DNA of 64,000 bases from Acanthaster planci. Taxonomy: Eukaryota > Echinodermata > Asteroidea > Valvatida > Acanthasteridae. The stretch is taken from assembly GCF_001949145.1 (NCBI RefSeq), contig NW_019091529.1, positions 429,615 to 493,614 on the forward strand. The letters run 5' to 3'. A program made the translations under genes and the position numbers. Shown in pieces: positions 1 to 13,470 of the stretch. A model generated the notes under the pieces. It was not told the origin of the DNA and ran no database searches. It worked only from the letters and a program-made list of their open reading frames with translations. The stretch's first letter is position 1, and each line of letters begins with the position of its first letter.

Positions 1-3000
1 TGCATCGATAACATTCACTTTATTAACATTGATTCGGACAGCGTTGGCCCATTAGGCACGCATAGCAGAACGCGCTGCGCTGGGCACCCAGCCCCTACGG
101 ATCCAAGGTGTTAAAGCCTCTGCAGCAGACCAAGGTATCAAATTATGGCGATAGTGCTTTTATGTGCAGGCATTTTAAAGTGGATCGTTGTTAACGGCTG
201 TTGACACATGCCTTTCTCTAAAAGCTCGAAGTGGAGCAAATATTCTAGACTTTAGAGAAACCACAGCAGGGTAGTGGTTGTGCAACATACTTGCAGCTAG
301 TGGGAGAGAGAGGTGCTGGGAGAAAGAATTATGCTAAACAACAATTGACTTTTACTTTTAAGAAAAATTTTCCTGTATTCCTTAAAAATTATTTAAAACC
401 GCGTTTCTTTTACAAAATTTAAATGTCTAGAATTTAAATCATCTTATTTCTGTGTCTCAGCTAAGAAAATGCACTTTGTATCAAAGAAGTCAAAAGACCA
501 ATTTCCATTTAACAAGAGCAACTGAAAAAAATCCGGACCTTTTGTGTGGATGGAAGAAGAAACTCTTGTTCTAACATGCACTTTCTCCGTTTTCAGCTCA
601 AATTTCTTTTCTCATCGACAGATCTCTACTCGAGAATTATTGTATCTAAAAGTTCGAATAACCTACAAATATTTTCCAGTAAAGTTTAAGATGGGTGTCA
701 ACGCCTGCTTCTCTTACATCGAACCAATCCCTGCCTCAATCGGAAAACATCATGCGCACTTAATTTGATGAGTTTTCATTTTCACCTCGTTTAGGATTCA
801 AGACGTTTCCGAATTAGTCACTCTCCGAAATGTGTCCCTGAAATCCTTGCTGCTGCATCTCCAGCAAGACGGTCAGCGGAGGATATTTTCCCACTCCCTC
901 CTGCCTTAGATTGAAAACGGCGCCTGAAGTTAAACCGCAGCAAACAGCGCGAGAGGGACTCAGGCATGCTCAATTTTTGTGCGATGACAGCTGACAAGTG
1001 CCGCACGCGTACACGCCTCTGGGCCAGGAATGTGTTGGCGGAACCCGAGTCTTAAATTTGCTCTACATTTTTTTTGAGGGGGGTGAGGTTCAAGGGGTTG
1101 CATTTCACGGCCTGAATCCTATCGGGATAGCCGAACCATTAACAATTTGGTCGTCAGATATATTTTTGGATTATACAAATGTCCAGGTAGGAGTCGGATC
1201 TTTACGGAATCAAGTGCTTTTTTCAGCACACACACACAAAATCAGTGTGTCAAAACCATTTAAAAGGGAAAAGGGCTTCTTCTTTACATTTTATAAGAAT
1301 TTTCTAATGTGTCACGTCACGAAAATGTTCATTATAGGTTCATTCTTATGCTTCGAAATTATATTTTTTATATAACCCCCCATTTCAAAAATTGCAAGCT
1401 AACAACGGGGCAGGATGCAAATACCCTAATGCTACTTCCAAAGCAGTCTGTGTATATTTTCACGGCTTTTAGGGTAATGAAGCCACAGCCAGACTGCTTT
1501 TCATCAGGAGGACTGTTCGAGAAACACTCATGTCGCGCAGAGAACAGCGACCGTTGAACATCACCCCCATCAGTCCTACAGTGACCGCATAAGAGGATGC
1601 GTTACATGTCCAAAGTAACCCGTTCGCACCCCAAGGTTAATTAAAGTAAAGACCTGCGACGTGATGATAGGATACAAGGAAACACGATGCCGTATTACAT
1701 CGCTGTCACTCAATCCACACATCCTCGTCAGTGCTGACTTTCTCTGCATTAAAGAGCGAGGTCCTGCGCTTGGCAATATTCGTGCCCGAAAATTGTACAT
1801 TATTTACCTTTTTGAAGTCGTGCAAGGCTAAAACAGACCCATCCTGAATTCGGCTCCTCGTAGAACTCTTCGCTTGTATTCTTGTACATTTCTGTAGCAG
1901 TCCTCAGATCAGAAATGGTACGTATGTAATTACACTGCGATAATGAGCATTTTATTAAAACAAATACTCGCGATTATGTGGAAACAAAACTCAAAAAATT
2001 TACAAGACATTGTTGATATGTGATGTACCGTATCACCGCATTGGTGAATATTCCACGCGCGTAATCTTCACACCTGTGAAACCATGCTCATATCAATTTT
2101 GCGACATGACTTAAAAACATTATTTGCAGTTTTTACAAGTACGTAAATGTAAATGAAATTTATAATATAATACGAAAGGGACATTGAACTAATTAGTCTT
2201 TTTGTTGCTTTGCTCAGTAGACGCTACAAAAATAGTCACAAGTAAAATAAATTCAAAATAACAAAAGACGATGCACCTGTTTATTGAAAACAAATCATTT
2301 AATCATAAATATCTAGGAATAAAAAGTTCGGTAAATCGACAAACAAAGTTTGATTATGAAGGAAGGGACGCCTGCCGTTCAAAACCGGATGATTAGTTAT
2401 CGTTACCAGTCTTAACCGCGGACGCGTCCTCCAGCACTACGAGGCAGCTGCTTCGGTTTCCGCGTGAGAACGCCACGCTAAGGAAACGACTCCTTATCCG
2501 TCGGCTTTTCAGTCAACACCGATAATTTACGGTAATGTCATATTCACCCGGTCCATTCTTAGTTCCATTGTCAGCGTCTCATCATCGTGGCAATTATAGC
2601 TAAAAGTGCATTGTATTTGACGGGTTACTCGGTGCCATTAAAGTGGATTCAGTCAGATTAAGACAGCGACCGTTGTACGCAGTTCGAAAGAAAAAGACGA
2701 TTTTTTTTCATTCAGCCTACAAGCTTTACGATAACTAATGATTGAAAAATTGATTCAAAGGGTTGTGTGATTGCATTTAAACATTCTGCTCTCAAAGAAA
2801 TGGCCCTTTTATACTTTTACACCTCGAGACGAGCATATGCAATGGGACCCGTCGTCTCAACTACATGCAGTTCAGTGATTGAGACCGTGTATCTTGGTAT
2901 GTGTAAAACATATGCCAAGTTGAAAACACGAAGAAAGCACGTTTTAACTGTTACCAATTAATATTAGAAATATAATTTACATAAGATATGTGATTGTGAT

Positions 3001-3912
3001 TACATTCAAACCTATTGCATCATATTATTTTTGTCATATGGAGCAGTGTAATAGTCGTGAGTCCACTGTGACCGCAACTTTAACCAACCCACCGTCGTTA
3101 ACAACAAAATAATGTGACTCTTTCTCTTTACATGAGATGGCAATATCATCTCTTGACATGGAGTAGCCGGTCTCTGCTTGGTACTTTGTCATAAACTTGC
3201 CCAAACCTCAGAAGTGGCACAGTTATTTCACGCTATACCCATTTCCCATTTATTTAATCAATCACAAAAAAAGATTCCTCTCATAAGTGTTTAAAAAGCG
3301 TTTCTGAAACCCAAACAGTGAAAGAGAGGAATTAAACGTCAGACTTGGCCACACTGCTTATTCAGATAAAAAGTATACTCTTTTGGTTGAACAAACCCGG
3401 AGTTCAATCCAATTTCGATATGAAATTTCAACACAAAATTCATAACACCAAGGACTATTGGAATACATACACATGTACATGGCAGCTGCTGCACAAAAAT
3501 GCACGTTGACCACATACAGGGGTTTCTGATAAATATATAAAAAGTGATATTACAATTTCTCATATTCAGACTTGACGATCTCTGGGCCAATAAACCGAGT
3601 ACATTCGGGTGTTCTTAAGAAACTACCAGCCCTTATTTAATCAGTTCCAGGGGAAAAAATACACAGGTTGAAGTGCGTACGTGTTTTGTCGATTCTGTTT
3701 GCGCCTGGTTGATTTCGGAGAAATGGACAACCCTAGCTTTTCAACTTTTTTTCGTATGAAGATAATTCATAAAGAAATTTTCCTCTTTCGAAGCGGCAAA
3801 TTTTAGTAAAGCTTGAGCTCTTTTGCAGGCGGGAAGGAGCGTTTGAAAGAGTGAGGGTGCTTGCAATTCCTTTACGAAAGGTCATCACTACATAGGCATA
3901 TAGGAAAAGATT
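1..3912. other. No supported gene
   Basis: AT-rich sequence with scattered short open frames. Two GC-richer patches, 820-1050 and 2400-2540, stand out from the background but show no clear exon boundaries or recognisable domains. Confidence 0.6.
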
Positions 3913-4161
3913 TCACTTGGCACTGTAATAACACTTCGGGTTCACCAGGAACAGCGTTCCGTCAACAGGCCATGTTTTATTCATCATATCAGGGGCGCGC
4001 TTCACGGCACTTGAAGTTTCTCTCTTTCCCCTGACTGCCCGCTGGCCGTGTAAAGAGCAGTGCCACGCTGTGGTCGAAAGGGGGCATTTTATTTCAACAA
4101 GACAAGAGTGCGGGGCTTCGTCCTGGGGCCGGGGACACAGACCCGGGGAGGTGACTTTCAA
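3913..4161 (-). pseudogene. YqaJ-type exonuclease domain remnant (transposon-derived)
   Basis: A minus-strand frame contains CPRPQDEAPHSCLVEIKCP and, about 50 residues later, DGTLFLVNPKCYY. Order and spacing resemble the YqaJ/lambda-exonuclease family, in which a conserved V-E-I-K-C-P strand carries catalytic residues and a basic helix follows a D-G-x-L-x-L-x2-x-H-x-Y-Y-Y motif. Here the usual His and the Gln of YYYQVQ are lost, and a stop follows soon after Tyr-Tyr. Such domains spread in invertebrate genomes inside DNA transposons. No upstream substrate-recognition part was found, so I read it as a broken fragment. Confidence 0.4.
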
Positions 4162-7100
4162 GTGCGTTTCTCAACGGCATTGATTGTGTATTGGATCTCC
4201 TTTTCTAACTCGAGCCTTCTGTAATTGTATCCCATGCAAGGGCGAAAACGATAATAGGTTCCTGTGCTATCCTCACGAAATCTTGCAAATAAAATCAAAG
4301 GTGCAAAGAAAACACGAGGAATTGCGAAAACGTGACGTTTGGAAAGAGTTATTCGGTTATTTTCAAAAAGTTGCCCACGCATCACACAAAGTTATAGTTG
4401 GCTCTATGTAGCATTCTGTTAAAAGATCAAAGTTTTGACAAAATCCGCTTTGCATTACTTTTGACGAGCTATGGTATGGGAGTTACAACTAAAGGCCTGA
4501 TCCCGATATTCACTTCATGTCAACTAAAGCAATCACTTACAACAGTAGAAAAACAAGTATTTCAATTAGAAAATAAGTTTGTAATGCACTGTGAGCAGCT
4601 GTGCTTCAAGCAATGAAGGATTGAGTAAAATGATGAACACACATTATTGAGACAATCATTTACACCCAGAAAAGTCAATTATCAAATTTTAAAAAGAAAG
4701 GGAAACAAACGAGGTAATGCCTTTTGCTACATTCCCCCTTTATTATTAAACTTTAAATTTGCTTCATATCTGAATATCCAAAGACAAAAAAATCATTACG
4801 AGTGTATATTTTCCTCTCGGGAAAGGTGAAGCAAAAATGGTTGGAGAAAACCCTGTTACGATAAATCACAATAATCATTTAACCGTGCAACGGTTATCTC
4901 AATTTTCCGCGGAATTAGAAGTGGCAGGTCTCTTCCTCTGGCCGTTCCGGTCGATTTGATTTCCCGACAAAACCGTTTCCCTCATCTTGTCACGGCCTGC
5001 CGTGCCTACAGAACAAGAGTATGATTCGGGAAACGGAAGTGTTTGCCGAACACTTTCTTCACTGAGACTCAAACGGGCAGAGCCTGGCGTATTTACTGTG
5101 ACAACACAAAACACTTTTGTCTACAGTGAGCTTATTAAAATGGCCTTCGCCTATTGAACTCCGTGAAACATATCCCATCATTACTACCATAAACGGCAGC
5201 CAATCGGTTACAGTCTGTATTCTGCAGTCTGCTTAATTAAGGTTTTTTATTTATTTATTCACTAAGGGCTAAAAGCCTTTGAGTGGTTTATGCAAATGAT
5301 GCAAACAAGACTTCAAGTCCATACCTCGTGCTTTACTTTTCGTATTGTTAATGCGACTTATTTCTCAACCCGTTTTTCTGTGGAAAGTACTGATGTCAGT
5401 ACAATGTTAAAATAGTCACTGTTTCTTCGCAATTTTTCACTTTTATAATCTATGTGATAGAAAACCTTTAACAAGTAGGCCAAGCTACAACTACTATAGT
5501 GGGAATAGTACTTACTCTTTCTTCGATTTAATATGTATCACGGATTTGTGAACAATCACGTTATACAAAACAATAGTTCATTTATGACTTTATATCTTTA
5601 TATTTATCTGAAACTATTTCCGAAGTACAATGCAGATATAAAAATGATACTGAAAAGGGAGAAGAAAGAAGGAATTTCCCTTGTTTTTACTACTTTCAGA
5701 AAATAAAATGAAAGCAATTATTTCAACATGAATCTTCCATTTTTCTCCTGAAACCATTCCCTTCATCACAACAATTTGAACTCGACAAAAATAATGCTAC
5801 AAAATAGAATTGTGTGAACTGGAGATAAAGGACTCACCTGGAATATATGGAAACCGCTTAGAATGATAGCAAGACTAAACCGAGCTGTGAGAGAGAAGTC
5901 GAAACAATTCCAACACCCCAAAAATGAGTAACTGTTAGGAAGGTGCGTTTGTCATGTGTCAGACCACCTCACGCCTGACGTATATTACTGAGACACGACT
6001 CTCATTGGTCCTCAGCCCAGCATTGATTATCATGACTGCGTATTGATTCCCTTTTTGATGATTAGCTGCCTACGAGACCCATGGGCATGCGTGGTGAGAG
6101 GCAGGCGGCATTGCAATGCGCAGATAAAAGCTTGGGGGGGAACTGAAGTACCGAGTAATTTGTGAAATTGTCATTAGGACTTGGGTGGAATATCGTGAGG
6201 AACGACGACAGACTAGGAGTGAGGGCGAGCTGGGTGGATGAAAGAAGGCATGAAATGGAATAAGGTGAAACGGGAAAGGCAAGCCCGCCGGAAGGGAATA
6301 GGCCTAATAGGAGGATTACGAGGGTCCATCAATTGCATGTTACGAGTGCAAGATCAGGCAATACTTAGGTGTGGTAAATAGCAGCGTTCGTGGTGGTAAA
6401 GAGCAACAATGGCAGACTAAAAAATGTACACCAAAACTAAAATTGAAAATTTATATAATAATATTTCTATAATAGAAATAACTTGCAATCAGCATCTCAA
6501 GCAATTAATTAATCAGAACTGCCCAAAACTATGAATGGTAAATTAAAATTCGAACTCCTTAAAACTGTTCAAGCGACGTTTTGTTCAGACGGATACTTTA
6601 GTTTCAGTCAACTTCAAAAACACACCACTAATGTAATGCACCAGTAATTTATCCACAAACACATTCATCTGCAAAAACAAATCCGTCTTCCATCAAAGCA
6701 AACGGATGTTCCGAGCCATCACCATAACTAGGACCTGCTGCGCCTCAAACGACACAACTACATGCATCATTTGCCTTACCTGGAGCAAATTATGTAAAAA
6801 CACTGTGGGCTTTGTCATAACAGTCATAATGGAATTGCACTGGGGCTCGTCAATCTGACGTCCAGCTGGAATTGTTTACAGTAACTGGTAAGAAAGTTAT
6901 TTGACAGGTAAAGGATATCTGCAGCAAACCTGAACGAGACAAGCCATGAACAAAGCAATACCTCCCAAATTAATCTGGTCAGTAGGGCCTGGTGACACTA
7001 CCCAAAACTGATTGATACATGACATTTACTGTTTGAACGAAATTAACAAGGTATTAAAGTTTTGTTAGTGCCTTGTCAATGAACAAAAATAAAAGAATAC

Positions 7101-10100
7101 AATGTCTTTTCTTTCGTAAATTGGACAAAAATGTTTTCATTTTTATTAAACATCATTGAACGTTTAACGTCGATTATTAGTTTCACATGAAACAATTTGT
7201 GACTCAAACCCAAGATCAAATTTGTGAAATCGTTAGAAAACTTGAAACTGACGTTGTTTTGTCTGTAGCAAACTGAGTGACCAAATAACAAAACGTTAAA
7301 TTCAATTCACCAATAATAATTAAGTTAAAATGATAATAGCGCTTCTATCACAGAATGTCCAGCCGGCTACCATTTTGTTTAATCTCGTTCTTATCAAACT
7401 CTAGACCTCAGTTACCTACACCGACAACAGAACGGCAAGGTTATTTACTCAACAAAGAAAATTATGCTTCAACAGCACAACCATTAACATATCAGTGTGG
7501 AACTCTTGGACTCGTGAAATTTATTCTTCACCCTTACGTCATAAAGCATAAAACATAATAGCACCGTGCATGACAATAACTTCAAATGTGTTGCATTCTT
7601 CATAACGCAATCGGATCATTTAAAATAGGGATCGAACTTGTTGTATATCATAAAATAAGTGCATCTGTGCCCAGCAAATTCAAGGAAAAGAAAGGTCAAG
7701 TTAAAAATAGTATACAAAGACAACACTATTCTCCGATGCAGTTACATGTTTCTAATTTACCTGTTTTCACACGTTTTACATTCACAAGATTTTTAATAGA
7801 AACCTGCATTATGTCCAAAAAGCTTGGTAGCAACTCGTTAATATACAATACGTAGAGGAGCAGAGTGGAACGCCTCTGCTTCAGATTAGGAAATAACGTA
7901 ACACATTGCTTCCTCGTGAACAACTTGCTGCTTTGGCATTATAGGCAGCTGCATAAATAAATCCGTATTATGAAATCTGCATGAAGAAAATACTTTAAAC
8001 GCTAAACCAGACGTCTCAGAGAATGCCTTTCTGTACGCTAAAATGGCCCAGTTCACCTACCGATCATGCTCGAAGTTTCGCCGACATTTCCAGTACCTCC
8101 AAAATATCTGCAAAGTTAACATGGAAAGGTTCGCTTATACTCCTCGTAAGGCATCATTTTGTACATTGTTATTTACATGTATATTTATTGTCTACATTAC
8201 TATGTACTGACATGAACGTGAAATAAAAAAGGAAAACAGCTTACAGTTATTTACATGTTTTTGAAAAGGGTGGGGCTGAGTTGATTTGTGACTATAATAG
8301 GGATTCAGTTGCGCTTGAGTTGGGTGATTTTCGTAGTTCATTGAGATGATTGATAATCTCGATCACCAACTCAGTCGTCTCGTCTGTAACACAACTTAAC
8401 TTTTAAACAATGTCAAGTAATTTTTTTTACAAACTAGTTGGCATTACCGAGATACACTGGCCTAGGCCTATATTGTGGAGTTTATCTAAGTATTACGGGA
8501 TTTTTCATCTCTACGTGGAAAAATTGAAAGCGTGTGCATTATTTTGTAGACTTCAGGAGGCATCATTGAGGTTTCAGATGAAAGAGAAAATTTAAAAAGT
8601 GGAATAAGATCTTCTACATGTGAGGAAAGTATTGCAGACACCTTTGCAGTGATACACTGTCTGAGACTCTAGCATCGAGTAGACAGGTGGTATGGCAGAG
8701 GCTCTTTATGCAGCCATAGCCCCTGTGCTAATTCCGTCAGAATGAACACGCGTGCGCTGTCGACTGCGTAATTAGTACCGATTTGCAATAACATGGTGAC
8801 GATTGATTACCCATCATGCATCGGGTGGCTGGAATGAGCAAGGGTAGATTTTAGAGCATAGATTTGTAAGTTAAAGTATGCCAAATGGAACTAATTCCGG
8901 TAAAGTAGTGGCAAATTTGTCAGGTTAACAACAGAACGGACCTGAGGATAAATTTGCATACCAAAATATTTTTTCCATTAAGCTTACAACAAAACACATT
9001 AAAAAGATTCTTTAGAATCGTCATATAATGAAAAAAGGTTAGAAGAGGCGTAGCAAATTACATCAACATTCATGGTCTGCAACAACAATGGTGTTAATAA
9101 GCATTCACGGACCGCACTCAGAAATAAATTTTGTCGAAGATTATGATTAACACTTAAAAAAAATGAAAGCAAATGTAGCAAATTTATGGCCGTTGGTAAT
9201 CACAGATACCAATGCTTTAATTGATTTCTTTTAAACAGCAAAACGCGCAAAACCCTTGCCGCAGTACAGTGTAGCATGGCAGAACCACGGCGAAGCTGTG
9301 TGTTCCATCCTTCTCTCGTGTTTGGTTGTTTGTGACAAGCCGTCGTCTGTATAAGAATCCCCAATAGTCGTAGATCATGCTCCTAGTAAAGGTTCAAATC
9401 CTTGTTTTCGGGTTTAAATCCTCGATGAACCTAAACTCGTGCTCAGTGTTAATTCTATTATTCCTGTTATTCAAAGACTCGTTGTAAAATCAGACTATCC
9501 AGCAAAAAACTGAATACAGTCAGATGTATTTGTCCACCGGCCTTAATTGGCAATTAGCTCTAAGTGCTCTAGATTGTTTTACCTAACTGAGTACTTAAAG
9601 TACTGAAACCCCGCAGTCGCTTTATTGGTCTCCAGCTAGTAAATGGTGTATTTACGCCAACTGCGGGGTTCCCATTGCAACCGACGAGATCGATCATGAG
9701 TACAGGAAGATAGTATCTTAACAAGGGGAGGGGGCATTGGATTCTGTTCGATAAGCGTGTGTGTTTTCACAAATATGCACATTTGTGCTAAATTCTTAAC
9801 AAAGGGAACATGCCCCATCACTCCAATAAAGATATTTCATCATACGACCACAGCAATTGATGTACAATAGTATTTTCAATTGTTTGTTTGGCGAGGGCAA
9901 CATTCAACATCTTCGATAAAGTTCGTGCTGTGACACTAAAGGCCTATTTTGTTCTTGTTCTAAATTCTTACACGCCAAAAATATAAAAACCATTTTACAA
10001 TTACCTTATTTTTTCACTTCGCCTGCCACAATACTTGTCAAATTGTGAAGCCTTGGTGAAAATGAAAGTAGAATACACACCATCAACGCATTTGTATCAT

Positions 10101-13100
10101 AGGTGGAAGAGGTTCGCATTCACGATTTGACAAATACTGCAACAATCAATCACAAGATGTAGACTCACGACGTGGTAGGCTTGGACCCACTTGTTAATTA
10201 ATTAGACTGGATTGAAAGCTTTGACAAAATACACTGGACACGTGTAAAATATGTACTAATGCCAGCATTGATTGCTCGCACATCGAATCTTCATTAATTA
10301 ATTATCTCAGTAAATGCCTCCATGGGTAAATTTTCTGACAAATGGAAGTAAACATCACAGTGATTTGTGTGTTGTTTACTCTTAAGCAAATCTACAGGAA
10401 TATCGGTACTGGAAGATTGTTTCCCTTTAAGGCCGTGTCAGAGAAGGGCGATTCTATAATCTATGACTATGGCATTGCACAAAACATCAACTACTACCTA
10501 AGGTCTAAAGTGGTTTTATCAACTTAAAAGTCTCTTATACAACTTGAGATTCGTCTTTCTAGCTGAAAAAAATAACGACAATTTTAAATTGCGTTTTCTT
10601 CGTCGCTGAGGACGAACCTTGTTATGTTGACATCTTCTTGACATGTTTGGAGTGCAATTTGAAAGTGGGAACTCTTTCTTCACGGTCATTACCTTATTTC
10701 GAAGGAAGGAAAGCTTAGTACAAGAACAAAATTCTATTAAAAAAACAAACGTTTCATTGCAATGTGTACTCTTTCAAACTTCTTTTCTGAAACTACAGGT
10801 CTATTTTATCTCATTATCCCGTCATTTGTTGAGTGTAATTTATTCATAATTGCACGCGTGACATTAACATAAAGTCAGAAACTCTTTAAGCTTTCGTATG
10901 CATTTCCTAATGTCTAATAAGCTACATAGATATTTTCTTTTCTTCCGATACTGCTTTGATGAAACTTAACACTTCAGCCAGACAAGCATCCCGAAGCAAT
11001 TCACAGAGGATGTATCAAACACGATGTACTATTAAATTATTCATATCAACAGTGCAATTTGCTTTTGGCGGATTTCTGAAGATCTCAGCTCTCTGGACAC
11101 TAATCGGATTGATAAATTTTGTTTCACACGACAGTCAGGCGCATCGGAGACATCAAATTTATTATTGTAAGCCAAGATGCCTTTTGCGATGAGTGCTACA
11201 CCCAAAAAGTAATAGGCAAGAGTTTGAAAAACAAACTGAGTTAAAGTCTCCTGGGTGAAATGTTCTCTTAATCTCAACGTAAATTAATTACTTGAATTGA
11301 CTTGTGGAGACTCAATAAACTTTAAACTTTCTTTCTGAAAAAGATGATGATAACATTAGACAAATAAAGGGAAAGTCTTAATGCTCATATCAGACTAGTT
11401 TGGTCAAAATTTGGATACAATCTGCATCTTCTGTCACTGGATGTAAAAACGTTAACAAGAATGTCGAAACACTTCACACCTGAAGTTCGTGCCGCAAAAT
11501 AAAATTACACGAGAATTAAGCCCTTCACTTTGAATTCCTTTGATAAAATTTAAACTGTAGCCAAACAGCACAAGGTGGGACTGATTTGCCTGCACAAGGC
11601 CCAGCAAAAATCGTCTTCTGTTGTACGACTTCGCTATAATTACTTCTCGTAGACTCGCATAGGCTGTAGCTATAATTGTGCTGCCAATGACGCTCTTGAT
11701 CGCTTGCGGCAAACCTCGGTGTTTATGGCTGGACGGATAACGATGCATTCTGATTCAATTTCAGTCGAGGCACATCAGGGCATGCACTTTGGGGCCCTGC
11801 AAGTATCTGCATACAAATAAAACTAACAAGAAAGGGATGTTCCATGAAAATGTTGCAATTGTTGAGGTGATGTTTATAGGAATTTTCACTTCCATTGGAA
11901 AAAGGCACGGTGCTGAAAATTTCGAAGATAACTTTGCCATAGGCAGTTTGAATAAATATTTGGCATGAGTTCTTGTTACAAAAAAGTTTGTATCTATTCC
12001 TGAAACTATAAAGGAATTGCTATTTCATTTTGTTTTGTTTTGTTTTGTTTTGTTTTTGTTCCAATCTCTCAGCTCCCGTTCTTCTATCAGAATCTGGTTC
12101 AAAATGTAAAGGTTTGGGATACCTCACTTGCGACCTCTCGACTACGGCAACTAAGGGCATGCTCCCCAAGGAAATATTTGAAAGGGGCCTTAAATCCTGC
12201 AATTTTGTGCATTTTAATTAAATGTCCATAAAGAAGAATCCAAGAATCCCATGACAGCTTTTCAGCAAGGTTTTTTTCAAAGATTTCAAAAGGGCGTTTG
12301 TTCAAAAACCCAGACCTCCCCAATGTTCTTAAAGGCTTTTGAACTCACAAACGTTAAATTAGTATGAAAATCTCTTTAAGAGAAGGGAAGTAGTCTTGTT
12401 CCTTTAAAAAAGAAACTGCATACATTGTGTAGTTCTGTTTAAGTATTCTCCTTTATTTTGATAGACTAATCGGAGGAAACGCCACAACTGCGGTAACACA
12501 ACACTTTAAAGCGCGTACTTTAAGGTGGATGCGCGAGGGCTTTTGACGAATAGCGACACCTTATGGGTCGAAAAGGCAAGTAGTCTGCGCGTGCAACCTA
12601 TCTATGAGTGATGTGCCACCGCGTTGTAGAATTAGCCTTATTCGCAAGTCGGTCATGTTGAATTGAAAGCAGGATTAACTTTTAGTTGTGGGAACCTTAG
12701 AATAAACATGAAAGCAATGAAACAAAATGTCATTTATGCCAATGAATAATTTAAAACGTGAACATGAGGCACAGAACCCCAAATTTTCTACCACCCTCCC
12801 ATTTGACAGATTACATTAAGTCATAAAATTTCTAGGGACACAATCGAAAATGGCTTCCCTGTAAATATGGTCTATTACACTATACTCGTCTCGTTTAGTT
12901 CCTCATTCCTGATATCCAGTTGAACTAAGGATTTGTCCGGCTGTGGCTGCCGTCAAAACTAAAATGTTGGTGGCCATCGCTCGAATAGCGTTCTTAACCT
13001 TTTGACATTTGATGAAGGACAACGGTAGGAAGTGCAGTGATGTAGTTCAATGGGCTGATCAGAGGAGGGATTCTGTGGTGGTACGGTGGCCCCACTCTTT

Positions 13101-13244
13101 AGCACCGTTCATTAAATGCGAGGCGTACCTGCATTCTTGCATATCACAAGGGAGAAGAGGCATACCCAATTTAACGCCCCCATACCAACTACCAACACGG
13201 TCTCATCGGAGATAAGACTGTAATTTTAGATACCAAATTGAAGT
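4162..13244. other. No supported gene
   Basis: AT-rich. A minus-strand frame ending at 4899 has an acceptor-like TCTTGTTCTGTAG and could be a short 3' exon, but nothing else supports it. TTAATTAATTA words recur at 10195-10305. An imperfect inverted repeat lies at 8317-8372. No other recognisable element was seen. Confidence 0.55.
12028..12060 (+). repeat. (TTTTG)n microsatellite
   Basis: Six near-perfect TTTTG units, probably the tail of a retroelement or simple slippage. Confidence 0.95.
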
Positions 13245-13470
13245 CAGGTTGGCGTAGTGGTTCTTTCCTCGCTTTCCACCTCTACGTCCTGAGTTCAAAT
13301 CCAGGCCCGGTCCACATGTGGATTGGGTTTTTAGTCCCTACCTGATTCCGTGGGTTTTACCCAGAATACCCCTCTGGGGTTTTCCTCCCACCTCTAAAAC
13401 TGTAACTGCTTCTCGTTGTCTCCCTTTCTACAGGTTTCTTCAGGCTTTGCGAGCTACAGTGCCTAAGGCG
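13245..13470 (+). mobile_element. tRNA-derived SINE
   Basis: A tRNA-like head has an A box TGGCGTAGTGG (13250-13260) and a B box GAGTTCAAATCC (13291-13302), spaced about as in a tRNA gene. The internal pol III promoter is followed by a non-tRNA body with the phrase GGGGTTTTCCTCCCACC (13376-13392), a style of body seen in several invertebrate SINE families. The head does not fold into a complete functional tRNA by eye. The 3' boundary is estimated. Confidence 0.6.

Noticed and set aside
9385-9420. GGTTCAAATCC B-box-like word suggesting a tRNA gene
   Set aside because: There is no A box at proper distance and no cloverleaf arms. The word simply recurs as GGGTTTAAATCC.
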